A stretch of DNA of 64,000 nucleotides, taken from contig NZ_CP046176.1 of the NCBI RefSeq assembly GCF_013009555.1, positions 2,573,501 through 2,637,500 on the forward strand, given 5' to 3'. The translations under genes were made by a program, and so were the position numbers. Within the stretch, counting starts at the first letter, position 1. Each line of letters starts with the position of its first letter. This DNA comes from Phocaeicola dorei. GTDB lineage: Bacteria > Bacteroidota > Bacteroidia > Bacteroidales > Bacteroidaceae. Positions 18,316 through 27,458 of this stretch are shown here, one piece after another. The notes beneath the pieces were generated by a model. The model ran no database searches, was not told where the DNA came from, and worked only from the letters and a program-made list of their open reading frames with translations.

Positions 18316-18657
18316 TTATTTTTCTTCACTTTCCAATTCTTTTATCTCTTTATTGAGGAACACGGACAGGATGGTTCTTAAAACAACAATACCTCCCAAT
18401 AGGGCTAATTCATTCAAGGTTGGTTCCAATACTGTTTTCAAAATATCCGAAGCTATTAGGAATTCTAAGCCAAGAAGCAGATAAGTTCCGAATGTGGCTC
18501 TTAGTTTTCGTATATTGGTAATGGAATACCCTCCGGTAAAGCGTCGTATTTCATTCTTCAAAAAAGAAATAATACCTATCAACGCTCCGTATGTGACAAT
18601 CAAAAGGCTTGTCACACTTATAACAACAGCTAATAAATCTAGGAAATGAGTAAGCAT
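18316..18657 (-). CDS. DUF1622-family small membrane protein
   Basis: A protein of 113 residues with three hydrophobic segments (about 7-30, 58-75, 84-102) and the FLKNEIRRFTG / RKLRATFGTYLLLGLEFLIA pattern of DUF1622 proteins. Function unknown. It lies 51 bases downstream of cobC on the same strand and could be the last gene of that operon, or a separate gene. The family is not otherwise tied to cobalamin. Confidence 0.75.
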   Translation of the reverse strand: MLTHFLDLLAVVISVTSLLIVTYGALIGIISFLKNEIRRFTGGYSITNIRKLRATFGTYLLLGLEFLIASDILKTVLEPTLNELALLGGIVVLRTILSVFLNKEIKELESEEK

Positions 18658-18708
18658 ATTTATTTGTCTTTATAAATAGAACAAATAAATAAGCGATATG
18701 TTCTTGCA

Positions 18709-19239
18709 TCACGATAATTTTATCTTGACAATTCCTCCATAAGGAGTGAGTGCGCTAAATGCCTCTTCGGGTTTAATGATACCTGCATAAATTTGTGCGT
18801 TCAGTAAAATGCCGCCATGAGCAAAGATCGCGACTTGTTCATACGGTTTTTGGCGAAGCTCGTCTAGAAAACCGGCAACACGCCGGTATTGATCTTCAAA
18901 AGATTCTCCATTGGTCGCTTTTACATGCAGATAATCTGCATACCATCTTTCCAAGTTAGCGTCGGCAATTTCATCGAACCGATGCATTTCCCAATCTCCG
19001 AAGTTTAGTTCTTTCAAGCGGTCGTCCCGTTCTGCATCCGGGTAGCCGCAAAAGGTAGCCAGGCGTACACAACGGGTTAACGGACTGGTATAAACTTTAT
19101 CAAAAGATAGACCTTGTAAATTGGCTGCCGTTTGAGTTGCCTCCGTTTCAAAAGTCGGCTTTAAGGGTACATCCGTCTGTCCGTAACAAACACCTTGCGG
19201 AACATCAACAGCAGTATGACGCATTAAGTATATTACCAT
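18709..19239 (-). CDS. cobC: Alpha-ribazole phosphatase-like histidine phosphatase
   Basis: A protein of 176 residues in the phosphoglycerate-mutase/histidine-phosphatase family. The catalytic motif is RHT at residues 7-9 (LMRHTAVD) and the second histidine lies in FAHGGIL near 144. In the pathway it dephosphorylates alpha-ribazole phosphate or adenosylcobalamin phosphate. The assignment over generic phosphatases rests on its 7-base overlap with cobS and the cobUTSC gene order. Confidence 0.9.
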   Translation of the reverse strand: MVIYLMRHTAVDVPQGVCYGQTDVPLKPTFETEATQTAANLQGLSFDKVYTSPLTRCVRLATFCGYPDAERDDRLKELNFGDWEMHRFDEIADANLERWYADYLHVKATNGESFEDQYRRVAGFLDELRQKPYEQVAIFAHGGILLNAQIYAGIIKPEEAFSALTPYGGIVKIKLS

Positions 19240-19982
19240 AGGTTTGTATAGATTAAGTTTATAGTTAGATAAAAAGAAAACTCACATAATAGGAAAGTCG
19301 CTCCGCAACAATCACCGGTATATCCTTGCAGGCGTCTGCGCATGAGTGACATTAAAAGGATGAACATCATAGCAGGAGCGATGGCTGCCCACCAGTATCC
19401 TTTATCCAGTAATAAAAGCATAGGCAGGGTTCCGGCCATAAAAGCGGATAATAAAATACCTGGACTCATACGGTCATATATGACCTTCGCTTTCGATTCT
19501 TCTTCTTTACGGGCGTATGGAAGCGTGTTGATGATTTGTGCGGCACAAAACTTGCTCCAGGCATCTCCGCTTAGTATGGCCGCACATGCCAAGGGTACAG
19601 AAAGTGTGGTGAGTATATTCCACATCAATCCATAATAGAATAATAATCCGAGCACTCCGTATGTGCCGATATGTGAATCCTTCATGATAGACAGAATCTT
19701 GTCACGTGATGTACCGCCCCCGAAGCCGTCGCAGAAGTCTGCCAATCCATCTTCGTGTAAAGCACCCGTTGCTAGTAACCGGGCGGCCAGCGCCATGAGC
19801 ACAGCTATCTGTACAGGTAGAAATTCTGCAGTGATCCATAGAGTGCCTGCCATGATACCTCCTGTCAGCCATCCTACAAAGGGCCAGTAATCCACTACTC
19901 GTTTAAAGTAAACAGGTGGTACATTAGCTATTTTCCAAAACGGAAGGCGTGTGAAAAAAATGAGGGAGGCAAGCAGTTTCAT
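19233..19982 (-). CDS. cobS: Adenosylcobinamide-GDP ribazoletransferase (cobalamin synthase)
   Basis: An integral membrane protein of 249 residues. The family motif HEDGLADFCDGFGGG is near residue 75, followed by KDSHIGTYG. Hydrophobic segments fill most of the rest. It joins the activated lower ligand to adenosylcobinamide-GDP. It starts 2 bases after cobT ends and overlaps cobC, so the four genes are one unit. Confidence 0.95.
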   Translation of the reverse strand: MKLLASLIFFTRLPFWKIANVPPVYFKRVVDYWPFVGWLTGGIMAGTLWITAEFLPVQIAVLMALAARLLATGALHEDGLADFCDGFGGGTSRDKILSIMKDSHIGTYGVLGLLFYYGLMWNILTTLSVPLACAAILSGDAWSKFCAAQIINTLPYARKEEESKAKVIYDRMSPGILLSAFMAGTLPMLLLLDKGYWWAAIAPAMMFILLMSLMRRRLQGYTGDCCGATFLLCEFSFYLTINLIYTNLW

Positions 19983-19984
19983 GG

Positions 19985-21022
19985 TTAAAAATATTTAGTG
20001 ATGGCGGCATGGGCGAAATTGTCCATCTCATTCATCATGTTTACAGAGGAAACGACGATAGGATAAGCGCATATCGCTCCTGTTCCTTCTCCCAAGCGGA
20101 GACCTAAATTTAATAAAGGGCGCACTTTCATGGCATCCAATACTAGTTTATGACCGATTTCATCTCCCTGATGTCCGAATATGGCATACGAGAGAACTTC
20201 CGGATGAAGTTTTGAGGCGGCTAGAATGCAATTGGTCATGATGAAGCCGTCCACTAGAATAATCATTCTTAATTCTGCTGCCCGGAGCATGCCGCCTATT
20301 GCCATAACCATTTCATATCCTCCGAACCAAGCGATGATATCTTTTACGGAACCGTTACCGGTATAATGGTTAACCGATTGTTTCAATACATTATATTTAT
20401 GACGGATGCCTTCTGAATCCAGTCCGCTTCCTGCACCCACACATTGCTCTAATGAGATTCCTGTCAGCAAATGCATCCAGATAGAAGAAGGGGAGGTATT
20501 ACCAATACCCATTTCGCCAAAGCTGACCACATTGCAACCGTCTGCATGAATCATATCCGTTATCTTTGCTCCACGTTCCAGGCATAATTCCATTTCTTCC
20601 ATACTCATAGCGGGGCCTTTTAGAAAACTGTGCGTGCCACGTCCTACGCTACAGTTGATAATGCCTTTCTCGTAAGGAAGATCGTAATCGACCCCTGAGT
20701 CTACTAATACAAGCTTAAAACCATGTTGGCGGCATAAAAAATTAACTCCGGCACCTCCATGCAAAAAATTACTTAGTTGTTGCCAAGTGATTTCTTTGGG
20801 AGACTTGCTTACCCCTTCTTCTACTATACCATGATCGGCTGCAAAAAGTACGTTGTGCGGATGGCTTAATGTAGGGGAGAGGGTTTGTTGGATTAATCCG
20901 ATTTGCAATGCAAGATCTTCCAGAACACCCAATGAACCTTTGGGCTTTGTCAAATTGTTGATTTTGTCTATCAATGCCTCCCGAAAGCTTTCATCGGGAT
21001 ACTCAATATGAAAGTTTTTCAT
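19985..21022 (-). CDS. cobT: Nicotinate-nucleotide:dimethylbenzimidazole phosphoribosyltransferase
   Basis: A protein of 345 residues, full length. The catalytic glutamate of the family is E312 in [15 protein letters not shown]; the N-terminal [17 protein letters not shown] motif and [13 protein letters not shown] are also standard. It activates the lower-ligand base to alpha-ribazole phosphate. Which base is used (dimethylbenzimidazole or another) cannot be told from sequence. Eight bases separate it from cobU. Confidence 0.96.
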   Translation of the reverse strand: MKNFHIEYPDESFREALIDKINNLTKPKGSLGVLEDLALQIGLIQQTLSPTLSHPHNVLFAADHGIVEEGVSKSPKEITWQQLSNFLHGGAGVNFLCRQHGFKLVLVDSGVDYDLPYEKGIINCSVGRGTHSFLKGPAMSMEEMELCLERGAKITDMIHADGCNVVSFGEMGIGNTSPSSIWMHLLTGISLEQCVGAGSGLDSEGIRHKYNVLKQSVNHYTGNGSVKDIIAWFGGYEMVMAIGGMLRAAELRMIILVDGFIMTNCILAASKLHPEVLSYAIFGHQGDEIGHKLVLDAMKVRPLLNLGLRLGEGTGAICAYPIVVSSVNMMNEMDNFAHAAITKYF

Positions 21023-21030
21023 TGTATTTA

Positions 21031-21540
21031 TTATTTTATAGGAACAGGAATTCCCGATACCATCAAATATACTTGGTCTGCTTTTGAAGCTATATATTGA
21101 TTCATCCAGCCCTGTAAATCTGTAAAGCGGCGTTGAATGGCGTTTTCGGATACTGCTCCGGAACCTATTTCATTGGTTACGAAAATAAAAGTGGCATCTT
21201 GCCGGATAAAATTATCAAACTCCTGTTTGACTGCCTGTAATGCAGCCTCTACATCCGCATCCAAATCAAAGAAAAAGTTGGTACACCATAAGGTGACACA
21301 ATCAATCAATACTACATTATCCTTTACTTGATGGCGGCTTAGTTCTTTTTCTTCTTCTATATTCGTCCATTCCGATCCGCGTCTTTCTTGATGTTTGATA
21401 ACGCGTTGGCGGAATTCTTCATCCCAAATACGGGAAGTAGCTATATAAACGGGAGTGGGTGATAAGCTTAATGCCAATTTCTCCGCGTATGAACTTTTTC
21501 CCGAACGTTGGCCTCCTGTGATTAAGATAATACGTTTCAT
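21031..21540 (-). CDS. cobU: Adenosylcobinamide kinase / guanylyltransferase
   Basis: A protein of 169 residues with the P-loop [15 protein letters not shown] (about 4-18) and the [10 protein letters not shown] motif near 120, both CobU signatures. It phosphorylates adenosylcobinamide and then converts it to the GDP form, serving both synthesis and cobinamide salvage. The ATG at 21540 is preferred to an upstream in-frame start at 21561, because it lies 4 bases after the FHA-protein stop. Confidence 0.95.
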   Translation of the reverse strand: MKRIILITGGQRSGKSSYAEKLALSLSPTPVYIATSRIWDEEFRQRVIKHQERRGSEWTNIEEEKELSRHQVKDNVVLIDCVTLWCTNFFFDLDADVEAALQAVKQEFDNFIRQDATFIFVTNEIGSGAVSENAIQRRFTDLQGWMNQYIASKADQVYLMVSGIPVPIK

Positions 21541-21544
21541 TGTT

Positions 21545-22069
21545 CTACTTCTCGGTGGCACGCAGAATCAGCGTAGTCGCACCTAATGTGATGATAGCGC
21601 CTTCCTCGATTCGTATCCGGTCCTTGTTCCCCAAAATCTCGTTCATCAGAAATGTTCCTGTAATGCTGTCATTATCACGCAGGGTATAAATGATTTCCCC
21701 TTGTTTGTTGCGTTTCACATTAATGATACAATGCCGTCTGTCCATGCTCGGATCTGATGTTTCGATGGGAATATCCACTTCAGTGCCTTTGCTTCTGCGT
21801 CCTATCAGGTTGTCACCTTCCATCAGGGGTAATACTTGTTTGTATCCGAATACATTTTCTACTACTACGATACTTCCAAAATCCTCTTTATTGGCTTGTT
21901 CGTCCAATATTTCTTCTTTACGGGTTGCTTTCAGTTTGGACTTTCCGATACGGATGCTGAATTGTTTTTTACAATGGTCACATACAAAGACCAACGACTG
22001 GCCTTCTGTATATTTGGTTTCATCAAAAGTTATATAGTTGTCACATTTGGGACACAAAACTCTTTTCAT
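21545..22069 (-). CDS. FHA-domain protein with N-terminal zinc ribbon
   Basis: A protein of 174 residues. Two CxxC pairs (CPKC near residue 6, CDHC near 31) form a zinc ribbon; a forkhead-associated domain covers about 80-170, with GRR, SMDRRHC and N-D-S-I-T-G-T motifs of phosphothreonine readers. Common in Bacteroidetes; function unknown. It starts 15 bases after the HU/SPOR gene and ends 4 bases before cobU, so it is probably co-transcribed with the cobUTSC genes although no functional link is evident. Confidence 0.85.
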   Translation of the reverse strand: MKRVLCPKCDNYITFDETKYTEGQSLVFVCDHCKKQFSIRIGKSKLKATRKEEILDEQANKEDFGSIVVVENVFGYKQVLPLMEGDNLIGRRSKGTEVDIPIETSDPSMDRRHCIINVKRNKQGEIIYTLRDNDSITGTFLMNEILGNKDRIRIEEGAIITLGATTLILRATEK

Positions 22070-22084
22070 AAAAAATAATCTTGT

Positions 22085-23215
22085 TTATTTAGAACTCAAT
22101 ATCCATGCATTCTTGAATGCATCATTTTGTTTCAGTTCATTTAATTTCTTATAAGCAGCGGCTTTATCTGCAAAGTTGCACAAAGACAGGCGATAACGTC
22201 CGTTACCTTCTATGATTGTTACATCCTTATATCCTTTTTGCTTGTACTCATTAAGTACTTGCTGCGCGTCATTGGCTGTCGGTAAACTGGATACGATGAT
22301 ATAATAATTATTTTTTTTACTGCTCGAAGGTGTTGCTGTTTCTTTCTTCTCAAGGGCAGGTTTACTTACAGCGACAGGCTTGGCAACTGGCTGTTCTGTA
22401 CTGTTCAAATTTGCTGCAACAGCATTCTTGGGTACTGCTTCTTGTGCTTTTCCTACCTTTTCTACTTTTACAGTTACAGGTTTCAACGTGTTTTGATTAT
22501 TTTTGATATTCGTCTTCTTGGGTTGCTGCGGTCTGGAAGGAACGGTTATCAAGGTCGTTGCCAAAGATTGGGAACGAATGGCGTCAAACAGACCATCCGT
22601 ACCTAAAGAAGCATAATTACCTTTGTCCACATATGTGTTCTCTACCGGAACAGACAAGAAGAAAAATAAGACTACAGCTATTGCCACAGCTACTGCATTT
22701 CCTATCCACTGACGTTTGAAACGTACTGTTCTCTTTCTTTTTTCTTGTTGGGGAAGTAATTCTCTGGTTGTTGCAGACGTTGTTGAAGTAAGATATTCTA
22801 ATCTGGTGATAGAAAACGAACTAAGTCCGTATAAGGTAGGTGATAATGCACCGTCCTCATTGGGATGAAACTCGTATGTGCTATGAATATTATAATGTAA
22901 GACCCCTATACCATGCATTTCTGCACATCCGTTTTGGTATAGTTGTTCTTTCAATCCGGCTACTTCTTCTTCTATCATGCGTGTGGCATCAGGAAAATCG
23001 GTGTGATGAGCTTGCATATACGATTGAGCTAATAAACCATCGTTTATAGTCAATTGGGGATTGAAACCAATAGTACGTACAGGGGGAAGATAAAGATTTT
23101 CCTCCTTGATATACCGTGCCGGTTGATAGTGCGCTATAAAACCGCCAAAGTCTGGAATAATCACACAGTCATTTTCCAGTAACAGAATTTCTATATGTCT
23201 AGCCAATTCAATCAT
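22085..23215 (-). CDS. HU-CCDC81 and SPOR domain protein
   Basis: A protein of 376 residues. Residues 1-140 match the Bacteroidetes HU-CCDC81 pair (start IEILLLENDCVIIPDFGGFI). A single membrane segment lies at about 172-188, then a low-complexity linker rich in K, T, V and A, and a C-terminal SPOR domain (about 298-375, YYIIVSSLPTANDAQQVLNEY). SPOR domains bind denuded peptidoglycan at division septa, so a cell-envelope or division role is likely. It heads the operon leading into cobU. The -7 element TAATTTTG ends only 4 bases before the ATG, so the mRNA may be leaderless. Confidence 0.88.
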   Translation of the reverse strand: MIELARHIEILLLENDCVIIPDFGGFIAHYQPARYIKEENLYLPPVRTIGFNPQLTINDGLLAQSYMQAHHTDFPDATRMIEEEVAGLKEQLYQNGCAEMHGIGVLHYNIHSTYEFHPNEDGALSPTLYGLSSFSITRLEYLTSTTSATTRELLPQQEKRKRTVRFKRQWIGNAVAVAIAVVLFFFLSVPVENTYVDKGNYASLGTDGLFDAIRSQSLATTLITVPSRPQQPKKTNIKNNQNTLKPVTVKVEKVGKAQEAVPKNAVAANLNSTEQPVAKPVAVSKPALEKKETATPSSSKKNNYYIIVSSLPTANDAQQVLNEYKQKGYKDVTIIEGNGRYRLSLCNFADKAAAYKKLNELKQNDAFKNAWILSSK

Positions 23216-23219
23216 ATCG

Positions 23220-23227
23220 CAAAATTA
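23220..23227 (-). promoter_or_regulatory. -7 element of the HU/SPOR-FHA-cobUTSC operon
   Basis: TAATTTTG on the minus strand, with only four bases between its G and the ATG at 23215. Transcription would start at or next to the start codon. Confidence 0.55.
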
Positions 23228-23292
23228 GCATTTTTATTCCGTTTCAGCGCAACTTTTATGGAAGAAAATAACAACTCACTCATAATTTATTG

Positions 23293-23300
23293 TAATTTTG
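23293..23300 (+). promoter_or_regulatory. -7 element of ugd
   Basis: TAATTTTG, 33 bases upstream of the ugd ATG at 23334, matching TAnnTTTG. Confidence 0.55.
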
Positions 23301-23333
23301 CAGCGAAAAAGTTAGACTAACGAATTAAATAAA

Positions 23334-24647
23334 ATGAATATAGCGATTGTAGGGACCGGGTATGTAGGACTTGTTACCGGAACATGTTTTGCCGAAACTG
23401 GCGTAGACGTAACTTGTGTAGATGTAAATGCGGATAAGATTGCTAATCTGCAACAGGGTATTATTCCTATTTATGAACCGGGATTGGAAGATATGGTCTT
23501 GCGTAATGTAAAGGCTGGACGTCTTCATTTCACCACTTCTTTAGAGAGTTGTCTGGACAATGTGGATATTGTGTTCAGTGCAGTGGGCACTCCTCCTGAT
23601 GAAGACGGAAGTGCCGATTTGCGTTATGTGCTTGAAGTTGCCAAGACGATTGGTGCTAATATGAAGAAATATACCTTGGTCGTGACCAAGAGTACGGTGC
23701 CTGTGGGTACGGCACGAAAAGTAAAAGCGGTCATCCGAGAGGAATTGGAGAAAAGAGGGGAGTCGATAGATTTCGATGTGGCTTCTAATCCGGAATTTTT
23801 GAAAGAAGGTAATGCTATCGACGACTTTATGAGTCCGGACCGTGTAGTAGTGGGCGTAGAGTCGGAAAGGGCTAAAAAACTGATGACCAAGCTCTATAAA
23901 CCTTTCATGCTGGTTAACTTCCGCGTTATTTTCATGGATATTCCTTCTGCCGAGATGACTAAATATGCGGCAAACTCCATGTTGGCCACCCGTATCAGCT
24001 TTATGAACGATATTGCCAACTTGTGCGAACTGGTGGGAGCTGATGTAAATATGGTACGTGACGGAATAGGTTCCGACAGTCGTATCGGGCGTAAGTTCTT
24101 GTATCCGGGATGCGGTTATGGTGGCTCTTGTTTCCCGAAAGATGTGAAGGCGTTGATTAAGACTGCCGAGCAGAATGGTTATTCCATGCAGGTGTTGAAA
24201 GCGGTGGAAGATGTGAACGAGAATCAGAAAGGCATTTTGTTCGAGAAACTGGTAAAGGTATTCAATGGAGATTTGAAAGGCAAAACAGTGGCTTTGTGGG
24301 GACTTGCATTCAAGCCCGGTACGGACGATATGCGTGAGGCTCCGGCTTTGGTACTTATTGAGAAATTGAAACAGTCGGGTTGCAATGTCCGCGCATACGA
24401 TCCTGCTGCTATGGATGAGTCCCGCCGCCGGATAGGAGAGTCGGTTTATTATGCGCACGATATGTATGATGCGGCTCTTGATGCGGATGCGTTGATTCTG
24501 GTAACCGAGTGGAAAGAGTTCCGTCTTCCTACCTGGGGAGTAATCAAGAAGGCGATGAAACAGCCTGTAGTGCTTGACGGACGAAATATTTATGATGGTG
24601 ACGAACTACAGGAAATGGGGTTTGTTTATCATTGCATCGGTCGATAA
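23334..24647 (+). CDS. ugd: UDP-glucose 6-dehydrogenase
   Basis: A protein of 437 residues. An N-terminal NAD Rossmann motif GTGYVGLVTG (about 7-16), the catalytic cysteine C266 in GCGYGGSCFPKD, and the C-terminal LWGLAFKPGTDDMREAP motif identify it. It oxidises UDP-glucose to UDP-glucuronate for capsule or other polysaccharides. It stands alone with its own promoter; the following lipoprotein gene begins 20 bases after its stop and may be co-transcribed. Confidence 0.96.
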   Translation: MNIAIVGTGYVGLVTGTCFAETGVDVTCVDVNADKIANLQQGIIPIYEPGLEDMVLRNVKAGRLHFTTSLESCLDNVDIVFSAVGTPPDEDGSADLRYVLEVAKTIGANMKKYTLVVTKSTVPVGTARKVKAVIREELEKRGESIDFDVASNPEFLKEGNAIDDFMSPDRVVVGVESERAKKLMTKLYKPFMLVNFRVIFMDIPSAEMTKYAANSMLATRISFMNDIANLCELVGADVNMVRDGIGSDSRIGRKFLYPGCGYGGSCFPKDVKALIKTAEQNGYSMQVLKAVEDVNENQKGILFEKLVKVFNGDLKGKTVALWGLAFKPGTDDMREAPALVLIEKLKQSGCNVRAYDPAAMDESRRRIGESVYYAHDMYDAALDADALILVTEWKEFRLPTWGVIKKAMKQPVVLDGRNIYDGDELQEMGFVYHCIGR

Positions 24648-24667
24648 ATAAAATAGAGAGAATAACC

Positions 24668-25456
24668 ATGTACAAACGTTTTTCGATAATAATGTTGGCT
24701 GTTGCGCTGTCTTCTTGTGGAACTCCGCAACAAAAAGCATCCGCCCTGGAAGAGAACAAGGAGGCAAAATCTTTGTTGGAAGGTATATGGTTGGACGATA
24801 ATACGGAAACGGCATTACTGAGGGTGAAAGGCGACACCCTGTTTTATGCAGATGCCGCTACAGCTCCCGTTGCTTTTAAAATTATAGGCGATTCGTTGAT
24901 TACGTATGGTGCACGGACTAATGGTTATAAGATTGAGAAGCAGGAGGAGCATATTTTTTGGTTTCATTCGGCTGTGGGAGATGTGATACGTCTGCATAAG
25001 TCTGATACAGAGAATGATTCTCTGGCATTTATCCATACTCGGGAAATCCCTGTTTATAACGAAGTTATTAAGAAAGATTCGGTGGTGACATACGATAATG
25101 TCCGTTATCGCGGATATGTGTACATTAACCCGTCAAAGATTAAAGTAATGCGTCCGGGAGTTTCGGAGGAAGGACTTGGGGTGGATAATGTATATTATGA
25201 CAATATCATACACATTTGCGTGTATGAAGGCAGGAAGAGTCTTTATGCCAAAGATATCACCAAGCAGATGTTCAAGGGGGTGGTTCCGGATGATTTCTTG
25301 CAATGGGCTATATTGTCGGATATGGATTTTATGGGCGTCGATTCTAAAGGGTATCATTATCAGGCCACGGTATGCGTACCTGACGGCGCATCTTGTTATA
25401 TGGTCAATATCACTGCTGGCAAGGATGGAGGACTTGCATTCGAGTTGGTAAGGTAG
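24668..25456 (+). CDS. DUF4738-like lipoprotein
   Basis: A protein of 262 residues with a lipoprotein signal: hydrophobic residues 6-15, then ALSSC with the lipid-modified cysteine near 17. The mature part is predicted mostly beta and has two repeated-looking segments (about 38-100 and 110-260). It resembles Bacteroidales lipoproteins annotated DUF4738; that match is from memory and uncertain. The start at 24668 (AGAGAG upstream) is preferred to 24632, which would overlap ugd and lack a signal peptide. No function can be assigned. Confidence 0.7.
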   Translation: MYKRFSIIMLAVALSSCGTPQQKASALEENKEAKSLLEGIWLDDNTETALLRVKGDTLFYADAATAPVAFKIIGDSLITYGARTNGYKIEKQEEHIFWFHSAVGDVIRLHKSDTENDSLAFIHTREIPVYNEVIKKDSVVTYDNVRYRGYVYINPSKIKVMRPGVSEEGLGVDNVYYDNIIHICVYEGRKSLYAKDITKQMFKGVVPDDFLQWAILSDMDFMGVDSKGYHYQATVCVPDGASCYMVNITAGKDGGLAFELVR

Positions 25457-25517
25457 TCGTGGCTATGTCATTTTTTCGTTTAGCGATTACTATTTGGTCG
25501 CTATCATGCTCTATAGA

Positions 25518-25792
25518 GAATACCCCGAAAAATCCTTCAAAAGCTTCAGTCTGCTCGCAAATGCCCTGCCTGTCGGTATTCCGGCTGAAGGATTGGGCTC
25601 GGGAATTCTTCAGCTGGAGATTGGAATCCTTCAGGCGGATTGGTGGTTCTTCCGATTCTTGGGGAATCGGTTTTCCTGAAGGATATTTTTCGGCTGAAAC
25701 ATTTCACAATGCATATCCTTCAGTCGGAATGCCGATGGGCAGGGCGTTTGCGGAATAGCTGAAAGATCTGAAGGAAAAATAAGGTGTTTCGG
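25518..25792. repeat. Nested imperfect inverted repeat, about 275 nt
   Basis: The outer arms are 25518-25596 and 25712-25792; for example CCCTGCCTGTCGGTATTCCG at the left pairs with CGGAATGCCGATGGGCAGGG at the right. Inner arms ATCCTTCAGG (25626-25635) and CCTGAAGGAT (25675-25684), and TTCAGC with GCTGAA, continue the fold. The transcript could form one long, bulged hairpin. No open frame in it looks coding. It may be a REP/MITE-like element or structured RNA. Confidence 0.75.
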
Positions 25793-25857
25793 CATGTAGA
25801 TGCCGTTATGGAAGAAACAACAGGTCAAATTTTAAAAAGCTCTTGTTCTTTCAATGA

Positions 25858-25915
25858 AAACGTCTTGTTCTTTTTTTTAAAGACCTTGTTCTTTTCTGAA
25901 AGGAACAAGACGTTT
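25858..25915. repeat. CTTGTTC repeat with inverted partner
   Basis: AAACGTCTTGTTC at 25858-25870 is exactly inverted as GAACAAGACGTTT at 25903-25915. Two further CTTGTTCTTT copies lie nearby (from 25842 and inside the loop). Function unknown. Confidence 0.65.
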
Positions 25916-25919
25916 GAAA

Positions 25920-26000
25920 GGTTAGTAACGTGCATACCGGAAGGTTAGTAACGTGTCACCTCATACGTTACTAATGTGTGGGTTGTAAGGTTAGTAATGT
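25920..26000. repeat. GGTTAGTAACGTG short repeats, four copies
   Basis: GGTTAGTAACGTG at 25920-25932 and 25943-25955, an inverted core ACGTTACTAA at 25965-25974, and GGTTAGTAATG from 25989. They could be protein-binding sites or the relic of a repeat element. From 26001 to 26166 I see nothing more than AT-rich sequence. Confidence 0.65.
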
Positions 26001-26166
26001 TACAGGTGAAAGATTATATATCCTACAAGCAATACATATAATGGATGTTTGTGATTGCCCCGCATCTATTTTGCAGAGAGCCATGAAGTGACTTTCTTCA
26101 TAAAATAAAATTGGAGGAAAACAAGTCCGTCTTCCTCCAATGATTTTTAGATATCATCTCTTCCGT

Positions 26167-27438
26167 CTATTCTTTTGGGGTGTTTCTTCTATTATTGGCA
26201 CTGGGCGTACCGTTCTTTTTCCCCTTATAATTGCCTTGTTTTCTGGAACTGCCACCTTTGTGATTGCTACGACCGGCGCCACTTCGCGGGTTGTATTCGG
26301 GCGCTTCTCCCAATTCCTCGGGAACCGGGATTTTATAGATATTCCTACCCAAGAAATTTTCAATAGCTTTGAATTGGGTCTGCTCTTTCTCACTGACAAA
26401 AGTAATGGCGCAACCATCATGGTTGGCACGAGCTGTACGGCCGATGCGGTGTACATAATCCTCGCTGTCATGTGGTACATCGTAGTTGATTACCAAACGA
26501 ATATCGTCAATGTCTATTCCTCGCGAAACAATATCGGTAGCAATCAGGATATTGATTCTGCCACTTTTGAATTCACGCATAATCTGTTCCCGCTGGGACT
26601 GCTCCAAGTCTGAATGCATTTCACCTACGTTCAGTTTCATCCGCTTGAATGCTTGTGTCACCTCCTTTACTTTCAATTTGGAAGAGGCAAAGATAATGAC
26701 CCGTTCAGGTGTTTGATCCTGGAACAGGGATTGAATAATTCCCAATTTCTGGCGTTCATAACAGATATAAGCCGTTTGGATAATCTTTTCCGCAGGTTTT
26801 GAGACCGCTAATTTTATTTCTACCGGATTGTTTAAGATCGTTTTTGCCAATTGTTGTATTTTAGCCGGCATAGTGGCCGAGAACATGATGGTCTGACGTT
26901 CTTTCGGCAGATATTTCACTATTTGCATAATGTCATCCGAGAATCCCATATCCAGCATACGGTCCGCTTCATCAAGAATAAAGAAAGAAACTTTAGACAA
27001 GTCTACGTAACCTAGGCTGAGATGACTTATCAGACGTCCCGGAGTAGCAATGACTACATCGGCCCCCAAAGTTAAACCTTTCTTTTCTTGCTCGAAGCGC
27101 ACACCATCGTTTCCTCCGTAAACAGCTACGCTGGATGCCGGTAGAAAATAAGAGAAACCTTCCATTTGCTGGTCTATCTGTTGCGCTAATTCGCGTGTGG
27201 GTGACATGATCACACAATTGATGGCATCTTCCGGATATCCGCCTTTGCTTAATTGATTAAGAACGGGCAAAAGGTATGCGGCAGTCTTGCCGGTTCCGGT
27301 CTGTGCCACTCCGATCAAATCTTTTCCTTCAAGAATGACCGGTATGGTATGTTCTTGTACAGGAGTGCATTCTTCAAATCTCATGGCATCTAATGCCTGA
27401 AGCACCCCTTCTTCTAAATTTAGTTCTGAAAATTTCAT
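26167..27438 (-). CDS. DEAD-box RNA helicase (RhlE/DeaD-like)
   Basis: A protein of 423 residues with the helicase motifs in order: Q-motif near 20, AQTGTGKTA (Walker A, about 44), PTRELAQQ, TPGRL, LDEADRML, FSATMP, RGIDID and HRIGRTAR. The C-terminal tail from about 380 is basic and rich in G, N, K and R, as in RhlE-type helicases that act on rRNA or mRNA structure. Probably monocistronic or co-transcribed with upstream serB, 20 bases away. Confidence 0.95.
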   Translation of the reverse strand: MKFSELNLEEGVLQALDAMRFEECTPVQEHTIPVILEGKDLIGVAQTGTGKTAAYLLPVLNQLSKGGYPEDAINCVIMSPTRELAQQIDQQMEGFSYFLPASSVAVYGGNDGVRFEQEKKGLTLGADVVIATPGRLISHLSLGYVDLSKVSFFILDEADRMLDMGFSDDIMQIVKYLPKERQTIMFSATMPAKIQQLAKTILNNPVEIKLAVSKPAEKIIQTAYICYERQKLGIIQSLFQDQTPERVIIFASSKLKVKEVTQAFKRMKLNVGEMHSDLEQSQREQIMREFKSGRINILIATDIVSRGIDIDDIRLVINYDVPHDSEDYVHRIGRTARANHDGCAITFVSEKEQTQFKAIENFLGRNIYKIPVPEELGEAPEYNPRSGAGRSNHKGGSSRKQGNYKGKKNGTPSANNRRNTPKE

Positions 27439-27458
27439 ATATATAGTTACTTCTTTCT

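Noticed and set aside
23541..24458. A minus-strand frame of 305 codons opposite ugd
   Set aside because: Antisense shadow of UDP-glucose dehydrogenase.
25393..25758. A frame across the nested inverted repeat
   Set aside because: Starts inside the lipoprotein gene in another frame and its product has no features; the repeat structure explains the sequence.
25858..26000. CRISPR array
   Set aside because: Repeats are 10-13 bases with irregular spacing and mixed orientation, and no cas genes are present.
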